A DNA stretch of 64,000 bases, taken from Planctomicrobium piriforme. Lineage in GTDB: Bacteria > Planctomycetota > Planctomycetia > Planctomycetales > Planctomycetaceae. The stretch lies in NCBI RefSeq assembly GCF_900113665.1, contig NZ_FOQD01000009.1, positions 186,001 to 250,000 of the forward strand, given 5' to 3'. A program made the translations under genes and the position numbers. Below the pieces are notes generated by a model. The model saw nothing but the letters and a program-made list of their open reading frames with translations, did no database searches and was not told the DNA's origin. Of this stretch, positions 35,074 through 44,419 are shown piece after piece; positions within the stretch are counted from its first letter, which is position 1; the number at the start of each line of letters is the position of its first letter.

Positions 35074-35521
35074 AAAACACCTTGCGACTGTCCAGCAATA
35101 ACGTCACAGGTCCGTCGTTGACGAGGGCGACGTCCATCTGGGCTTGAAACGTGCCGGTGGCGACAGGCACTCCCTGACCGCGGATCTCGGCGATGAAGCT
35201 CTGATAAAGGGGCTCAGCGACTTCTGGCCGTGCGGCTTCGATGAAGCTGGGCCGACGCCCTTTGCGACAGTCTCCGTAGAGGGTGAACTGGCTGACAATC
35301 AACATCGCACCGCCGGTCTCGGTGATCGAGCGGTTCATCTTGCCGTCGTCGTCTTCAAACACTCGTAGTCCGCACAGCTTGCCGGCCAGATAGATGACAT
35401 CTTCACGGGTATCGTCCGTGGTGATGCCGAGCAGCACAAGAAATCCAGCGGCAATCTCACCGACGACCGTTCGGTTGACGGTGACGCTTGCGGAACGAAC
35501 ACGTTGAATGACGGCGCGCAT
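35072..35521 (-). CDS. dtd: D-aminoacyl-tRNA deacylase
   Basis: 149 residues, the family length. It hydrolyses D-amino acids from mischarged tRNA. The N-terminal MRAVIQRVRSASVTV, the GAMLIVSQFTLYGDCRKGRRPSF motif and the C-terminal NDGPVT cis-Pro-type motif are all present. The start is ATG 35521; a further upstream ATG at 35539 falls in a repeat array and is less likely. It is a stand-alone gene on the minus strand. Confidence 0.95.
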   Translation of the reverse strand: MRAVIQRVRSASVTVNRTVVGEIAAGFLVLLGITTDDTREDVIYLAGKLCGLRVFEDDDGKMNRSITETGGAMLIVSQFTLYGDCRKGRRPSFIEAARPEVAEPLYQSFIAEIRGQGVPVATGTFQAQMDVALVNDGPVTLLLDSRKVF

Positions 35522-35530
35522 GGAAGAGGT

Positions 35531-35573
35531 ATTTGTCATTTGTCAATGGTCATTTGTCATTGGCCATTGAGGG
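35531..35573. repeat. Repeat array, TTTGTCATTTGTCA family
   Basis: Octad-like units TTTGTCAT, TTTGTCAA, GGTCATTT and TTGGCCATTG directly upstream of dtd. It partly duplicates an alternative dtd start codon on the reverse strand. Confidence 0.8.
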
Positions 35574-35635
35574 ACGTTGAGCGATGAGGGTTGAGCGTTA
35601 AGTGAGAAGACGGCCTTCGGTGAACGGTTCTTTGC

Positions 35636-35669
35636 TCTGGACTCTGGACTCTTCGCTCTCGACTCTTCC
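35636..35669. repeat. Repeat array, GGACTCTT family
   Basis: Array of CTCTGGACT and CTCTCGACT units (35636-35669) in the gap between dtd and the transferase gene, related to 35040-35073 and 44327-44360. Confidence 0.7.
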
Positions 35670-35682
35670 CACACTCACCTCC

Positions 35683-36594
35683 TCACCTGGGTCTGGTCCC
35701 CAACAGGGACAGTGCGTAGGCGAGCGAGTTCATTCGGGTTTCCACTGTGTCGGCGCGGGACATGAAGACGACGGGGCTGGTGGTGCCTCGCAGAACGCCG
35801 CCGAAGCGGCAGTCGGCGGTGTACATGATGCCCTTCACTGTCAAGTTTGCTGACAGCAAGTCCGGAAAGACCATGGCGTCGGCCGCACCGGTGACGTCGC
35901 CGCCGATCCCTTTTTTCTGCCCGGCGTCCGTGGCGTAGGCGAGGTCGAACGACAACGGTCCTTGCACCAGACAATCACCGCAGCGTTTCTCGCGTCCAAG
36001 TTCGACGAGCTTGTCTGTTTCCAGAGTGTCAGGCAGAGCAGGCGTGACTTTCTCCGTGGCGGACATCAGTGCCACGCGGGGGGTCGGCGCGCCGAGATGT
36101 TGCGCCGTGGCGACAACGGTTTCAATCAAGTCCCGCTTCTGGTCAAGAGTGGGGGTGATCGTCACCCCGGTATCGGTCATCAGGAATGACCGTTGATCGC
36201 GGGTGATTTCCATCAGCACCACCTGACAGATCGTTTTGCCGGTTCGCAGCCCATGCTCTTTGTCGAGCACCGCTTTCATCAGAGCGGGCGTGGCGATCTG
36301 CCCTTTCATGAGCAGACGGGCTTGCCCTTTGCGAACCAGTTTCACCGCTTCAATCGCCGAATCGACCGGTTCTGCGACGAGGTCAAACGGGCCAAGGTCG
36401 ATATCCAGTTGATCGGCGATCTGCGAAATGCGGTCGAGGTCGCCTGTGAGAATCGGGTGAATCCAGCCGCGGCGTCGGGCGAGTTCCAGCGCCTGAATCA
36501 CAGTGCTGTCGGCTCCGCCAGCGGCGGCGACCGGCACGGGGGACGGCAATTGATCAGCGGCGGCGAACAACGCGTCAAAGCTCTTCAGCGGCAT
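35683..36594 (-). CDS. Phosphate acetyl/butyryltransferase family protein
   Basis: 303 residues. The fold of phosphate acyltransferases is visible: an N-terminal Rossmann-like part with ADSTVIQALELARRRGW, the LLMKGQIATPALMKAVL stretch, and the conserved FLMTDTGVTITPTLDQK and VALMSATEKVTPALPDT motifs, then a C-terminal GVLRGTTSPVVFMSRAD end. It would transfer acyl groups between CoA and phosphate, as in acetate or butyrate metabolism; I cannot choose between Pta and Ptb. The start is ATG 36594 (MPLKSFDAL). It is 10 bp downstream of a PVC heme protein gene on the same strand. Confidence 0.88.
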   Translation of the reverse strand: MPLKSFDALFAAADQLPSPVPVAAAGGADSTVIQALELARRRGWIHPILTGDLDRISQIADQLDIDLGPFDLVAEPVDSAIEAVKLVRKGQARLLMKGQIATPALMKAVLDKEHGLRTGKTICQVVLMEITRDQRSFLMTDTGVTITPTLDQKRDLIETVVATAQHLGAPTPRVALMSATEKVTPALPDTLETDKLVELGREKRCGDCLVQGPLSFDLAYATDAGQKKGIGGDVTGAADAMVFPDLLSANLTVKGIMYTADCRFGGVLRGTTSPVVFMSRADTVETRMNSLAYALSLLGTRPR

Positions 36595-36604
36595 CGGTGT
36601 GTTC

Positions 36605-39600
36605 TCAGTCCAGGTGTTCTGGTTCCGCCACTGCGGCGGATTTGAGTCCGAGGCTCCGCAGATAGGCATACAGATCGGACAGATCCTGATCCGACAGTCC
36701 TTGCAGCAAACCTGAGGGCATCAGGGACTGCGTCAAGGTCTGACGCTGTTCGATCTCGTGCATCTCGATGCGGTAAGTCTGGTTGTTTGCGTCGCGAATC
36801 ACCAGTCCGTCGACCGCTTCGTAAAGAATCATGCCGACCCGAACGTGACCGTCGGTGGTCATCACCTGGACAGCTTGGTAGCGGGGAGAGACGTCCTGAT
36901 TCGGAAAGACGATGGCGGTAAACAGGTCATCGCGCGAGAAGCGTCCGGCGACGCCTGTCAGGTCGGGTCCGAGCGCGCGGCGCTGGCCATGACACTGCGT
37001 GCAACTGCGAGACTGGAATAACTGCCAGCCATGCGTTGCGTCGCCGTTTTCCCAGCGGATGCCGACGAGGCGAACTTTGAGCTGTGCGAGAGTCTGGGCG
37101 TCGGCCTTGGAAATGGCGGCAAACTGATCTGGGAACCGCTGCTGCGCTGCCGCCAGCCAGGCCGAGATCGCCGGTTCCTGGGCATCTCCATCCAGTCCCA
37201 GAATGTAGTTGTCCTGCAGCTGCAGGTTGCGGCGTAAGAGTTCAATCGTCTGGTCGCGGGCCATCCGCTCGTCGCCGCGGTCGCCCAGTTTTCGCAGGGT
37301 TCTCGCCAGCACGACGTTTTCATGAGGATCAGTGCTGGAGGAGAGCAGGTGCAGGGCTTCGATGCATTGCAGCATCGTCTCGACCGAGCCGGTCTCGATG
37401 CCGGTCACGAACAGCTTGCGGTCCTGTTCCTCCGGCTCGCTGGCCAGACTGGAAAGAATGGCGCTTCTCAATGAAAGGTCATCGAACTTGCTGCGAAGCA
37501 GCGCCTTCTCGGTCTCGCCGCCGGAGACTCCCAGCAGATAGACGAGATCGGAATTCCATTCATAGTTGGGATTCGCCTGAACTTGTCTGAGGAAGACCGC
37601 GGCACATTGGCGGATCCGCTCTTTGGGCAGCAGTTGCACGAACTGCACATGGCCTGGGAGACCGAAGCTGGGGCTTTCGAGCATGGCGACAGGCAGATCT
37701 GCGTCCAACGTAACCAGTGCGCTGCAGAGTTCCATCACCCGATCATCCCAACTGCTGTCCTGCTGCAATTTGCCCAAGGCGATTTTGGGTTCGAGATTCA
37801 GCAACGCCAGAGCGATGAACTTTCGTTGCACAGGCGTGCGAGTGACCGGCATTCTTGCGGCCACAATCAGTCGATGGATGTCGTCCACCGGACTGGTGTC
37901 GGTGGTGATCTGCGAGAGCACTTTGTCGAGCAGTGCGGGATCTTTGGGCTGGATCATCGCAATGACCCGTTCCAGTTCATAATCGACCAGCGGCATTTGT
38001 TGGGGATAGATCGAGGCGAGTTCGATTCCCAGTCTGTCAATCGCAGCCGCCTGCGTGGAAAGGTCCACCTGTGGTGCATAACCGTCGAAAACGGGATCGA
38101 GGTCGCCGGTCGGGGGTGTGACGTCTCCGAGTCCAAGTTGCAGGGTTCGCGCGGCTTCGAGTTTCAGGGTCTCGCTGTATTTGCCTTTGAGAATCCGAAG
38201 AGCGATGTCGATGGTGTAGCCGGCATAGCCTTGGTTCCGGACGGCGAACGAGCCGGCGACGGGGATGGCGGCGCGCCAGCCTTTGGGGAAGGCGATCTCG
38301 GCCATCTTGTGCACGCTGTTGAGGTTCGCCCGCGTCAGCACGCGCATGGCAGCCTGGCGAACGAAGCGGTCGGGGTTTGCGAGTTGCTGTCCGATGGGCG
38401 TGATGAACTCTTCGAGCTGCAGGTCATCGCCCCCTTGTGCGGCTTCCATCGCCGCGCGGACGACGAGCGGATCAGTGTCAGAGAAGAACGGTTCCAGTGT
38501 GGGACGATTGGGCTTTTCGTTCTGCGTACGACCCAGCGACCAGGCGGCGCGAGCCCGAATGATTGGATCGGGATCCATCGACAGTTGTGCTGCCAGGTCG
38601 CCGCCGAGACCGTTGAATTTCTCGGTGAGGATCTCGATGGCGCGAATGCGTTCCTTCGCCGAGCGATTGCGGTCAACGGCGGCATTCACGAACGGTTCGC
38701 TGGTCAGTTCCTTCGCCACCGGTTCCCAGACGCGACGCGACCAACTGCTGAGGGGTTGGGGGGCATTGACGCAAAGATCGAGCTTGGCGGACGGAGCCGT
38801 CGGTGAGCCGGTCCCGCCGGGCCAGGGGCGAGAGAGAGGATTCTTTTTGGTGGGACGGATGCAGTACACGCCCCCTTGCGTTCCCCTTCCGCCGACGCAG
38901 ACATACATCTCGCCGCCGGGTCCGACTTCGAGATCGGTGGGAGCAAAGCCGAACTGGCCGGTGGTGGTCACGAACTCTTCCGGCTTCCCGTTCCAGGTGC
39001 TGCCGTTCTTCTCAAGCGATAATGAGTAGATGCGGCCATAGGTCCAGTCCTGCAGGAACAGGGCGCCATGGTACTTTTCTGGAAAAGCCGTGTGTTGATA
39101 ACAGACGACCCCAGTCGGCGAGCCCCGGCCAAATGCGGATGCAACGGGTGCGGCATCGAAGAAGTAATCAGGACGAATCCAGTCGTTGGTGACCCAGCCC
39201 TGATGCGAGCCGGGCAGCACATGGAAGAGCTTGGTCGGCTGATACCAGGGAAGGCTCATGACCTTTTCGCCATCGCTGTCGAAGGCATACACCTCGCCGG
39301 CGGCGCTGAAATCAAAGTCGTAGGCGTTGCGAAAACCGTGTGCGAAGATCTCCCCCTGCGACAGGTCGGGCTTCATGCGCAGAATCACGCCGGCGTGTGG
39401 CTTGCGAACCGGTGATGAGGGGAGCCCGGCGTATTGCGGACTGACCCCGGCCGCGTTGCCGGCAATCATGTACCACCAGCCGTCGGGGCCTTTGCGGATG
39501 GCGTGGAGATCGTGTTCGTTGCCGGCTTTGATTCGCAGAAACACATCCGGCTCGCCGTCAGCCTGATCGTTGTTATCCTGATCACGATAGCGGATCAATC

Positions 39601-39940
39601 CTTCGCCGCCCGCAAGGAGCAGATCTCGCCCGACGAAGAACATGCCTTGCGCGCCGCTGGCAGGGCCATCGATGAAAGTTTGTGCCCGATCGGCGATGCC
39701 GTCTTTATCGGAGTCGATCAGAATTTTCACATAGCCCGGCCCGGAGACCACGACGCGACCGAGGGAGTCGATGGTCATCGAGAAGATGTCGTGGGCGAGA
39801 TCATCACCGGCAAATCGGGTGACCTGAAAGCCTTCAGGGACTTTTAGTCCTGGCGTTTCGTCGGCCAAGCACGCGCCGCACAGAAATACGAATGTGAGCG
39901 CCGTAATGCGGCGGGTGTGGATCGTGTCCCGAGCCGTCAT
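36605..39940 (-). CDS. PVC-type heme-binding CxxCH protein
   Basis: 1111 residues. A signal peptide (RRITALTFVFLCGACLA) is followed by a beta-propeller-like glucose/sorbosone dehydrogenase domain (about 30-390, beginning PGLKVPEGFQVTRFAGDDL). The middle (about 400-900) is helical HEAT-type repeats. The C-terminal 150 residues hold a cytochrome c-type site, SCTQCHGQRRALGPDL, then a domain ending with the PVC-specific MPSGLLQGLSDQDLSDLYAYL motif. Such proteins are frequent in Planctomycetes and probably act in sugar or polysaccharide oxidation at the periplasm. Start at ATG 39940; a longer frame upstream lacks a signal peptide. Confidence 0.9.
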   Translation of the reverse strand: MTARDTIHTRRITALTFVFLCGACLADETPGLKVPEGFQVTRFAGDDLAHDIFSMTIDSLGRVVVSGPGYVKILIDSDKDGIADRAQTFIDGPASGAQGMFFVGRDLLLAGGEGLIRYRDQDNNDQADGEPDVFLRIKAGNEHDLHAIRKGPDGWWYMIAGNAAGVSPQYAGLPSSPVRKPHAGVILRMKPDLSQGEIFAHGFRNAYDFDFSAAGEVYAFDSDGEKVMSLPWYQPTKLFHVLPGSHQGWVTNDWIRPDYFFDAAPVASAFGRGSPTGVVCYQHTAFPEKYHGALFLQDWTYGRIYSLSLEKNGSTWNGKPEEFVTTTGQFGFAPTDLEVGPGGEMYVCVGGRGTQGGVYCIRPTKKNPLSRPWPGGTGSPTAPSAKLDLCVNAPQPLSSWSRRVWEPVAKELTSEPFVNAAVDRNRSAKERIRAIEILTEKFNGLGGDLAAQLSMDPDPIIRARAAWSLGRTQNEKPNRPTLEPFFSDTDPLVVRAAMEAAQGGDDLQLEEFITPIGQQLANPDRFVRQAAMRVLTRANLNSVHKMAEIAFPKGWRAAIPVAGSFAVRNQGYAGYTIDIALRILKGKYSETLKLEAARTLQLGLGDVTPPTGDLDPVFDGYAPQVDLSTQAAAIDRLGIELASIYPQQMPLVDYELERVIAMIQPKDPALLDKVLSQITTDTSPVDDIHRLIVAARMPVTRTPVQRKFIALALLNLEPKIALGKLQQDSSWDDRVMELCSALVTLDADLPVAMLESPSFGLPGHVQFVQLLPKERIRQCAAVFLRQVQANPNYEWNSDLVYLLGVSGGETEKALLRSKFDDLSLRSAILSSLASEPEEQDRKLFVTGIETGSVETMLQCIEALHLLSSSTDPHENVVLARTLRKLGDRGDERMARDQTIELLRRNLQLQDNYILGLDGDAQEPAISAWLAAAQQRFPDQFAAISKADAQTLAQLKVRLVGIRWENGDATHGWQLFQSRSCTQCHGQRRALGPDLTGVAGRFSRDDLFTAIVFPNQDVSPRYQAVQVMTTDGHVRVGMILYEAVDGLVIRDANNQTYRIEMHEIEQRQTLTQSLMPSGLLQGLSDQDLSDLYAYLRSLGLKSAAVAEPEHLD

Positions 39941-40237
39941 GAGAATCCATTCCTTGCACGGCTTGTGCAGGCGAGTCGCGAACGACGTGAAGTCGTGGGC
40001 GGCAGGCCTTCGCTGCTGCTGACGTTCCGGTTTCCAAACTGGAATTGCGTCACAGTCCATTCTTGCTAAGGTTCGCATGATAGCTGGGTTACCGAATTTG
40101 AAGCAATGCGTTCTTGGGGCGGTTGAGCGGGTCTCTGTCAGGTGAGTCGCCATGTCGTCGCACCCGGTTTGATGCGATTTTTGGGGAAATCTTCCTCCGC
40201 GCATTGGTGAACGTCTTCCTGAAAGGATTTCACGTCG
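39941..40237. other. Divergent gap between heme protein and antiporter genes
   Basis: No gene found. Promoters for both flanking genes must lie here. Near 39960-40010 a G/C-rich stretch with short inverted pieces (ACGACGTGAAGTCGTG) is visible. An AAAGGA ribosome site precedes the antiporter start. Confidence 0.45.
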
Positions 40238-41785
40238 ATGCGTTTGACCCGTCCACTGGCAATGTCCGGCAAGCGTCCGGAGCTGCGGCTCGCCGTGTGG
40301 ATCTGGCTGGCATTGACGAGTGCCTGGCTCTGTTCCGAGACCGGAGGCGCATCGCCCCTCTTTGCCCAGTCCCCCGCGCCTGCTGCGGCCATGGAAACTC
40401 CTGCGACTCCAATGGGGGAAACACCCCCAGTGGAAACCAACGCGGCCCCGGCCGATCACCTGCACTCGGTTGCATCACCTCCAGGCGGGGAACATTCCGG
40501 GCACGCGGAAGGGGGGCATTCCAACCCTGTCGCGCCGCTGCTGGCGGCGATGATTCTGATTCTGTTATTGGCGAAAGTCTTTGGAGATGTGTTCGAACGC
40601 ATCGGCCTGCCGGCGGTATTGGGCGAACTGACGGTCGGCATCATTCTGGGAAATATCGCTCTGATGAGCGGCTGGCACGGGCTCGATTTTCTCAAGGCTC
40701 CCGCTGAAGGGGTATCCGGCAATCCTTACGATCCCGGTGCTGCGCTAAAAATGCTGGCTGAGATTGGGGTCGTCCTACTGCTGTTTCAGGTGGGGCTCGA
40801 ATCGACGGTCGGCGACATGCTGAAGGTCGGCGCGTCGTCCTTTCTGGTCGCCATTCTGGGAGTCGTCGCTCCGATTTTGCTGGGGTTGGGGACCGGCTGG
40901 CTGCTGCTGCACGATGATCCCTGGCAGGTGTGGCTGTTTTTGGGAGCGACCCTGTGTGCGACCAGCGTCGGGATCACGGCGAGAGTGCTGAAGGATCTGG
41001 GCCGCAGTCAGCAAAGGGAATCGCAGATTGTGCTCGGCGCGGCGGTGATCGACGACGTGTTGGGGCTGATCGTCCTGGCGGTCGTTTCAGGAATCATCCA
41101 GAAAGGGGCCGATTTCGACGCGATGAGCCTGGTCTGGATCGTCGTCTATGCGGTCGGATTTCTGTTCGGCGCGATTCTGCTGGGCAATCACCTGGTGACG
41201 AAGCCGCTGTTCAAAATCGCGATGTTTCTGCGAGGACATGGCCTGCTGGTGACGACCGCTCTGCTGATCTGCTTCGGATTTGCTTTCCTCGCAAATCTGG
41301 TGGGGCTCGCCCCGATTGTGGGAGCATTTGCGGCAGGATTGATTCTGGAGAAGGCCCACTATCACGACTTCGAGAAGAAAGAAGATGTCGAGTTGGAGAA
41401 GGCACTCGAACCGCTGACGGCGCTGCTGGTGCCGATCTTCTTCGTACAGATGGGGATCATGGTCGACCTGGCGAGTTTCGCGAATCCCAGCGTCTGGGTG
41501 CTGGCCGGAGCGATTACGTTTGTCGCGATTCTCGGCAAACAAGTGTGTGCGTTTGGCGTCCTGGAGAAAGGGCTGGATCGGCTGTCGGTCGGCCTGGGGA
41601 TGATTCCCCGAGGCGAAGTGGGCCTGATCTTCGCTGCTGTGGGAGCGAGCCTGGTTGCCAATGGCGAAAAAGTGGTCAGCCCCGAGATCTATTCGGCCAT
41701 CGTGGTGATGGTGATCATCACGACGATGGTGACCCCGCCGCTGCTGAAATGGTCAATGAATCGCAAGCGAACGACGGTGACATGA
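40238..41785 (+). CDS. Cation:proton antiporter, CPA2 (KefB/NapA-like)
   Basis: 515 residues. A signal-like helix (RLAVWIWLALTSAWLCS) leads into a low-complexity Pro/Ala/His segment (DHLHSVASPPGGEHSGHAEG) that may bind metal in the periplasm. Then come about 12 membrane helices. Conserved CPA2 features are visible: ERIGLPAVLGELTVGIILGN, VLLLFQVGLESTVGDM, ATSVGITARVLKDLG, and VIDDVLGLIVLAVVSG with a membrane-embedded Asp pair (DD). No C-terminal RCK/TrkA domain follows. It exchanges Na+ or K+ for protons. Start at ATG 40238. Confidence 0.9.
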   Translation: MRLTRPLAMSGKRPELRLAVWIWLALTSAWLCSETGGASPLFAQSPAPAAAMETPATPMGETPPVETNAAPADHLHSVASPPGGEHSGHAEGGHSNPVAPLLAAMILILLLAKVFGDVFERIGLPAVLGELTVGIILGNIALMSGWHGLDFLKAPAEGVSGNPYDPGAALKMLAEIGVVLLLFQVGLESTVGDMLKVGASSFLVAILGVVAPILLGLGTGWLLLHDDPWQVWLFLGATLCATSVGITARVLKDLGRSQQRESQIVLGAAVIDDVLGLIVLAVVSGIIQKGADFDAMSLVWIVVYAVGFLFGAILLGNHLVTKPLFKIAMFLRGHGLLVTTALLICFGFAFLANLVGLAPIVGAFAAGLILEKAHYHDFEKKEDVELEKALEPLTALLVPIFFVQMGIMVDLASFANPSVWVLAGAITFVAILGKQVCAFGVLEKGLDRLSVGLGMIPRGEVGLIFAAVGASLVANGEKVVSPEIYSAIVVMVIITTMVTPPLLKWSMNRKRTTVT

Positions 41786-41866
41786 AATCCAAAATTCGAA
41801 GCACGAAATCCGAAACGGGTTTCTGCTTTGTTTCGGATTTCGAGATTCGTGCTTCGGATTTATTTC
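41784..41866. repeat. Inverted repeat, ATCCGAAGCACGAA family
   Basis: Starts inside the antiporter stop codon. Left arm 41784-41816 (GAAGCACGAAATCCGAAAC at its end) and right arm 41830-41866 are reverse complements, with a loop of 13 nt. Same family as 13729-13812 and 44221-44255. The arms could form a long hairpin, perhaps a processing or termination element. Confidence 0.85.
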
Positions 41867-41962
41867 TGTTTGGAGGACATTTCGGGAACGTTCCACCCCG
41901 CCCTTTCGTCCTCGAAGCAGACACAAATCTGTTCTCGATGCTCAAATCGACGAGGTGCCGTC

Positions 41963-44215
41963 ATGTTGCGGTGTGCGTGTCCGCTGGTGTTGCTGCTGCT
42001 CTTTCCGATGACATTGTGGGGCCAGGGGGTGCTGGTCGACGTGCGCGAGCCGGTTCCGCTCCCTCGACCGCTCCCCCAACCGCCCCAGGTTCCGCGAATC
42101 AGCTATGGGGTCGACGAACTACGGGTCGACGCCCGAGTTCGCGATCAGATTGCCGACGTGCAGGTGTCGCAGACATTTCGCAACACCGGTAGCCAGACGC
42201 TTGAAGCCCAGTTTCTCTTTCCGCTCCCGTATGACGGGGCGATCGACAGTCTCACCCTCATGGTGAATGGGAAAGAATTCCCCGCTCAACTGTTGAAAGC
42301 GGAAGACGCCCGTCAGCGTTATGAGTCGATCGTGCGACGCAATCGCGATCCGGCTCTGCTGCAGTGGATTGGCACCGGGCTGTTTCAGACCAACGTGTTC
42401 CCAATTCCCGCCGGAGAGCAGCGGACCGTGACGCTGCATTACAGCCAGCTGCTCCGCAAGACCGATGGCCTGACTGATTTTCTCTTCCCGCTGGCGACTG
42501 CCAGGTACAGCTCGCAGCCGGTCGGAAAAATCAGTTTGAGAATCGCGATCGAAAACACCGTCGAGATCAAGAATCTCTACAGCCCGTCACACGCGGTCTC
42601 CATCGAACGCAACGGGCCGCGGCAGGCCGTCGTCAAATATGAAGCTCAGCACGTTGTGCCGAGCGAAGACTTTCGTCTCTTCATCGACAGTCAGGCGGGC
42701 GCGGTGGGGGCGACGGTGTTGAGTTATCACCCGGAAGGAACCGAAGACGGTTATTTCCTGCTGTTGGCGAGTCCTCAATTTCAGACTCCGCAGACTGATC
42801 GCATTGCCAAGACGGTGAGCTTCATCGTCGACAAGTCGGGCAGTATGTCAGGTGAAAAGATGGAGCAGACCCGCTCGGCCGCACGGTTCCTGCTGAATCA
42901 ACTGGCCGAGAACGACCTGTTCAATATCGTGTCGTTTGACTCACAGGTGCAGTCGTATCGGCCTGAGCTGGAACTCATGAACACCGCAGCTCGCACGCAA
43001 GCGTCCGCCTATTTCGATGGCCTGAATGCGGGCGGCGGGACGAACATTCATGACGCGCTCGTGCAGGGATTAAGTCAGCTCAGGGACCGTCAGCGGCCCG
43101 CCTATGTGTTGTTCCTCACTGACGGTCTGCCGACTGCAGGCGAGACGAACGAAGCCCGCATTACTCAGGCAGCGAAAGCGGCGAATCAGGCCGGGGCGCG
43201 GCTGCTGGTGTTTGGGGTTGGCTATGACGTGAACAGCCGTTTGCTCGACCGGCTCTCGCGCGAGCAGCACGGGCTCAGCGAATATGTGCGGCCCAATGAA
43301 AACATCGAAGCGGCCATTTCACGAGTGTTTCAGCGGATCAGCCGCCCGGTACTGACCGGCGTGCAGATCAATTACGAACTCGACGCCCCCGGCGGCGCAC
43401 AAGTGAATCGGGTCTATCCGGGCGGGGAACTCGATCTCTTTGCCGGCGAGCAACTGGTGGTCGTGGGCCGCTACAAGAACTCAGGTGACGTTCGCATTCA
43501 ACTCAAGGGGATGGTGAACGGCGGCGAGCAGCGGCACGAATTCAATGGCCACTTCGCTGCTGCGGGGCGTGATTCCACGAACGCGTTCATTGCCCGACTC
43601 TGGGCGATGCGGCGGATTGGCGAGCTGATCGATGAACTCGACTTGAACGGTCGGAATCCGGAGCTCATTGAGGAGCTGGTGCGACTGTCGACGGCACATG
43701 GAATCATGACCCCGTACACCGCGTTTCTCGCGGATGACACTGTGCGTCCGGAACTGTCTTCCACTTCGAACCAGTTGCGGGCCAGCGAGAATCTGGGGCA
43801 GCTCGATGTCGCAGACGGCGCGACGGGGTTCGCGCAGCGAGAAGCGAAGCAGAACTTCAAATACCTCGGGCTGGCTCCAGCCGGCGCCGCGCCGGTGATG
43901 AACCCCGAGGCCGAGCGAAACCTGCCGGTGGAACTGCGGACCCGGGCAACCGATCCTGCCACAGGCAAGGCCGCCATTGTGCAGAAGGGAGATCAGACGC
44001 TCTATCGACGGGGGAAACTGCTAATGACCCCTCAGACCGCCGGTCTCGATCTGGATAAGGATCGCAGTCAACTGACAGCCATTAAACGGTTCTCGGCAGA
44101 GTATTTCGATCTCGTTGCGAAGAACTCGAAAGCCGAGAACGAGCTGCTGAGCGAGCAGTCGGACGATGAAGAACTGCTCGTACAACTGCGGGGGGTGAAT
44201 TACCTGATTCAGTGA
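41963..44215 (+). CDS. Exported VIT and von Willebrand A domain protein
   Basis: 750 residues. Signal peptide (LRCACPLVLLLLFPMTLWG). A VIT domain spans about 45-175 (DELRVDARVRDQIADVQVSQ, then EAQFLFPLPYDGAID and KAEDARQRYESIVRRN). A vWA domain follows at about 285-460 with a MIDAS motif DKSGSMSGE and a downstream LTDGLPT Asp. The rest is a beta-rich region and helical tail with charged residues. It resembles inter-alpha-trypsin inhibitor-like bacterial proteins that bind metal or partner proteins outside the cell. Start at ATG 41963. Confidence 0.9.
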   Translation: MLRCACPLVLLLLFPMTLWGQGVLVDVREPVPLPRPLPQPPQVPRISYGVDELRVDARVRDQIADVQVSQTFRNTGSQTLEAQFLFPLPYDGAIDSLTLMVNGKEFPAQLLKAEDARQRYESIVRRNRDPALLQWIGTGLFQTNVFPIPAGEQRTVTLHYSQLLRKTDGLTDFLFPLATARYSSQPVGKISLRIAIENTVEIKNLYSPSHAVSIERNGPRQAVVKYEAQHVVPSEDFRLFIDSQAGAVGATVLSYHPEGTEDGYFLLLASPQFQTPQTDRIAKTVSFIVDKSGSMSGEKMEQTRSAARFLLNQLAENDLFNIVSFDSQVQSYRPELELMNTAARTQASAYFDGLNAGGGTNIHDALVQGLSQLRDRQRPAYVLFLTDGLPTAGETNEARITQAAKAANQAGARLLVFGVGYDVNSRLLDRLSREQHGLSEYVRPNENIEAAISRVFQRISRPVLTGVQINYELDAPGGAQVNRVYPGGELDLFAGEQLVVVGRYKNSGDVRIQLKGMVNGGEQRHEFNGHFAAAGRDSTNAFIARLWAMRRIGELIDELDLNGRNPELIEELVRLSTAHGIMTPYTAFLADDTVRPELSSTSNQLRASENLGQLDVADGATGFAQREAKQNFKYLGLAPAGAAPVMNPEAERNLPVELRTRATDPATGKAAIVQKGDQTLYRRGKLLMTPQTAGLDLDKDRSQLTAIKRFSAEYFDLVAKNSKAENELLSEQSDDEELLVQLRGVNYLIQ

Positions 44216-44220
44216 TGATT

Positions 44221-44255
44221 GAAAATCCGAAGCACGAAATCCGAAATTCGAAACA
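44221..44255. repeat. Repeat arm, ATCCGAAGCACGAA family
   Basis: One arm only, containing AAATCCGAAGCACGAAATCC-like units, directly after the VIT-vWA gene. It is flanked by GATGATTG (44214-44221) and CAATCATC (44268-44275), an 8-bp inverted pair. Confidence 0.75.
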
Positions 44256-44326
44256 GATCCCAAATTCCAATCATCGAAAGGCTTTCGTCAGCTTGAAACA
44301 CCTGACTCAATTCTCCTCGTCTGGCG

Positions 44327-44360
44327 CTGGACACTCGACTCTCGACACTGGACTCCTTCA
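44327..44360. repeat. Repeat arm, CTGGACACTCGACTCT family
   Basis: Second copy of the arm at 35040-35073, with about two mismatches over 34 bases. It lies between the VIT-vWA and RNase D genes. Confidence 0.85.
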
Positions 44361-44419
44361 TTTTTCCTCCCCTCAGATCAGTCGGTGCGATTGCGAGTCA
44401 TTCGAGGCTTGTCTAAGCT

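Noticed and set aside
40930..42192. Plus-strand frame of 420 codons overlapping the antiporter and the VIT-vWA gene
   Set aside because: It is out of frame with two well-supported genes and is Arg/Asp/Gly-rich without domains.
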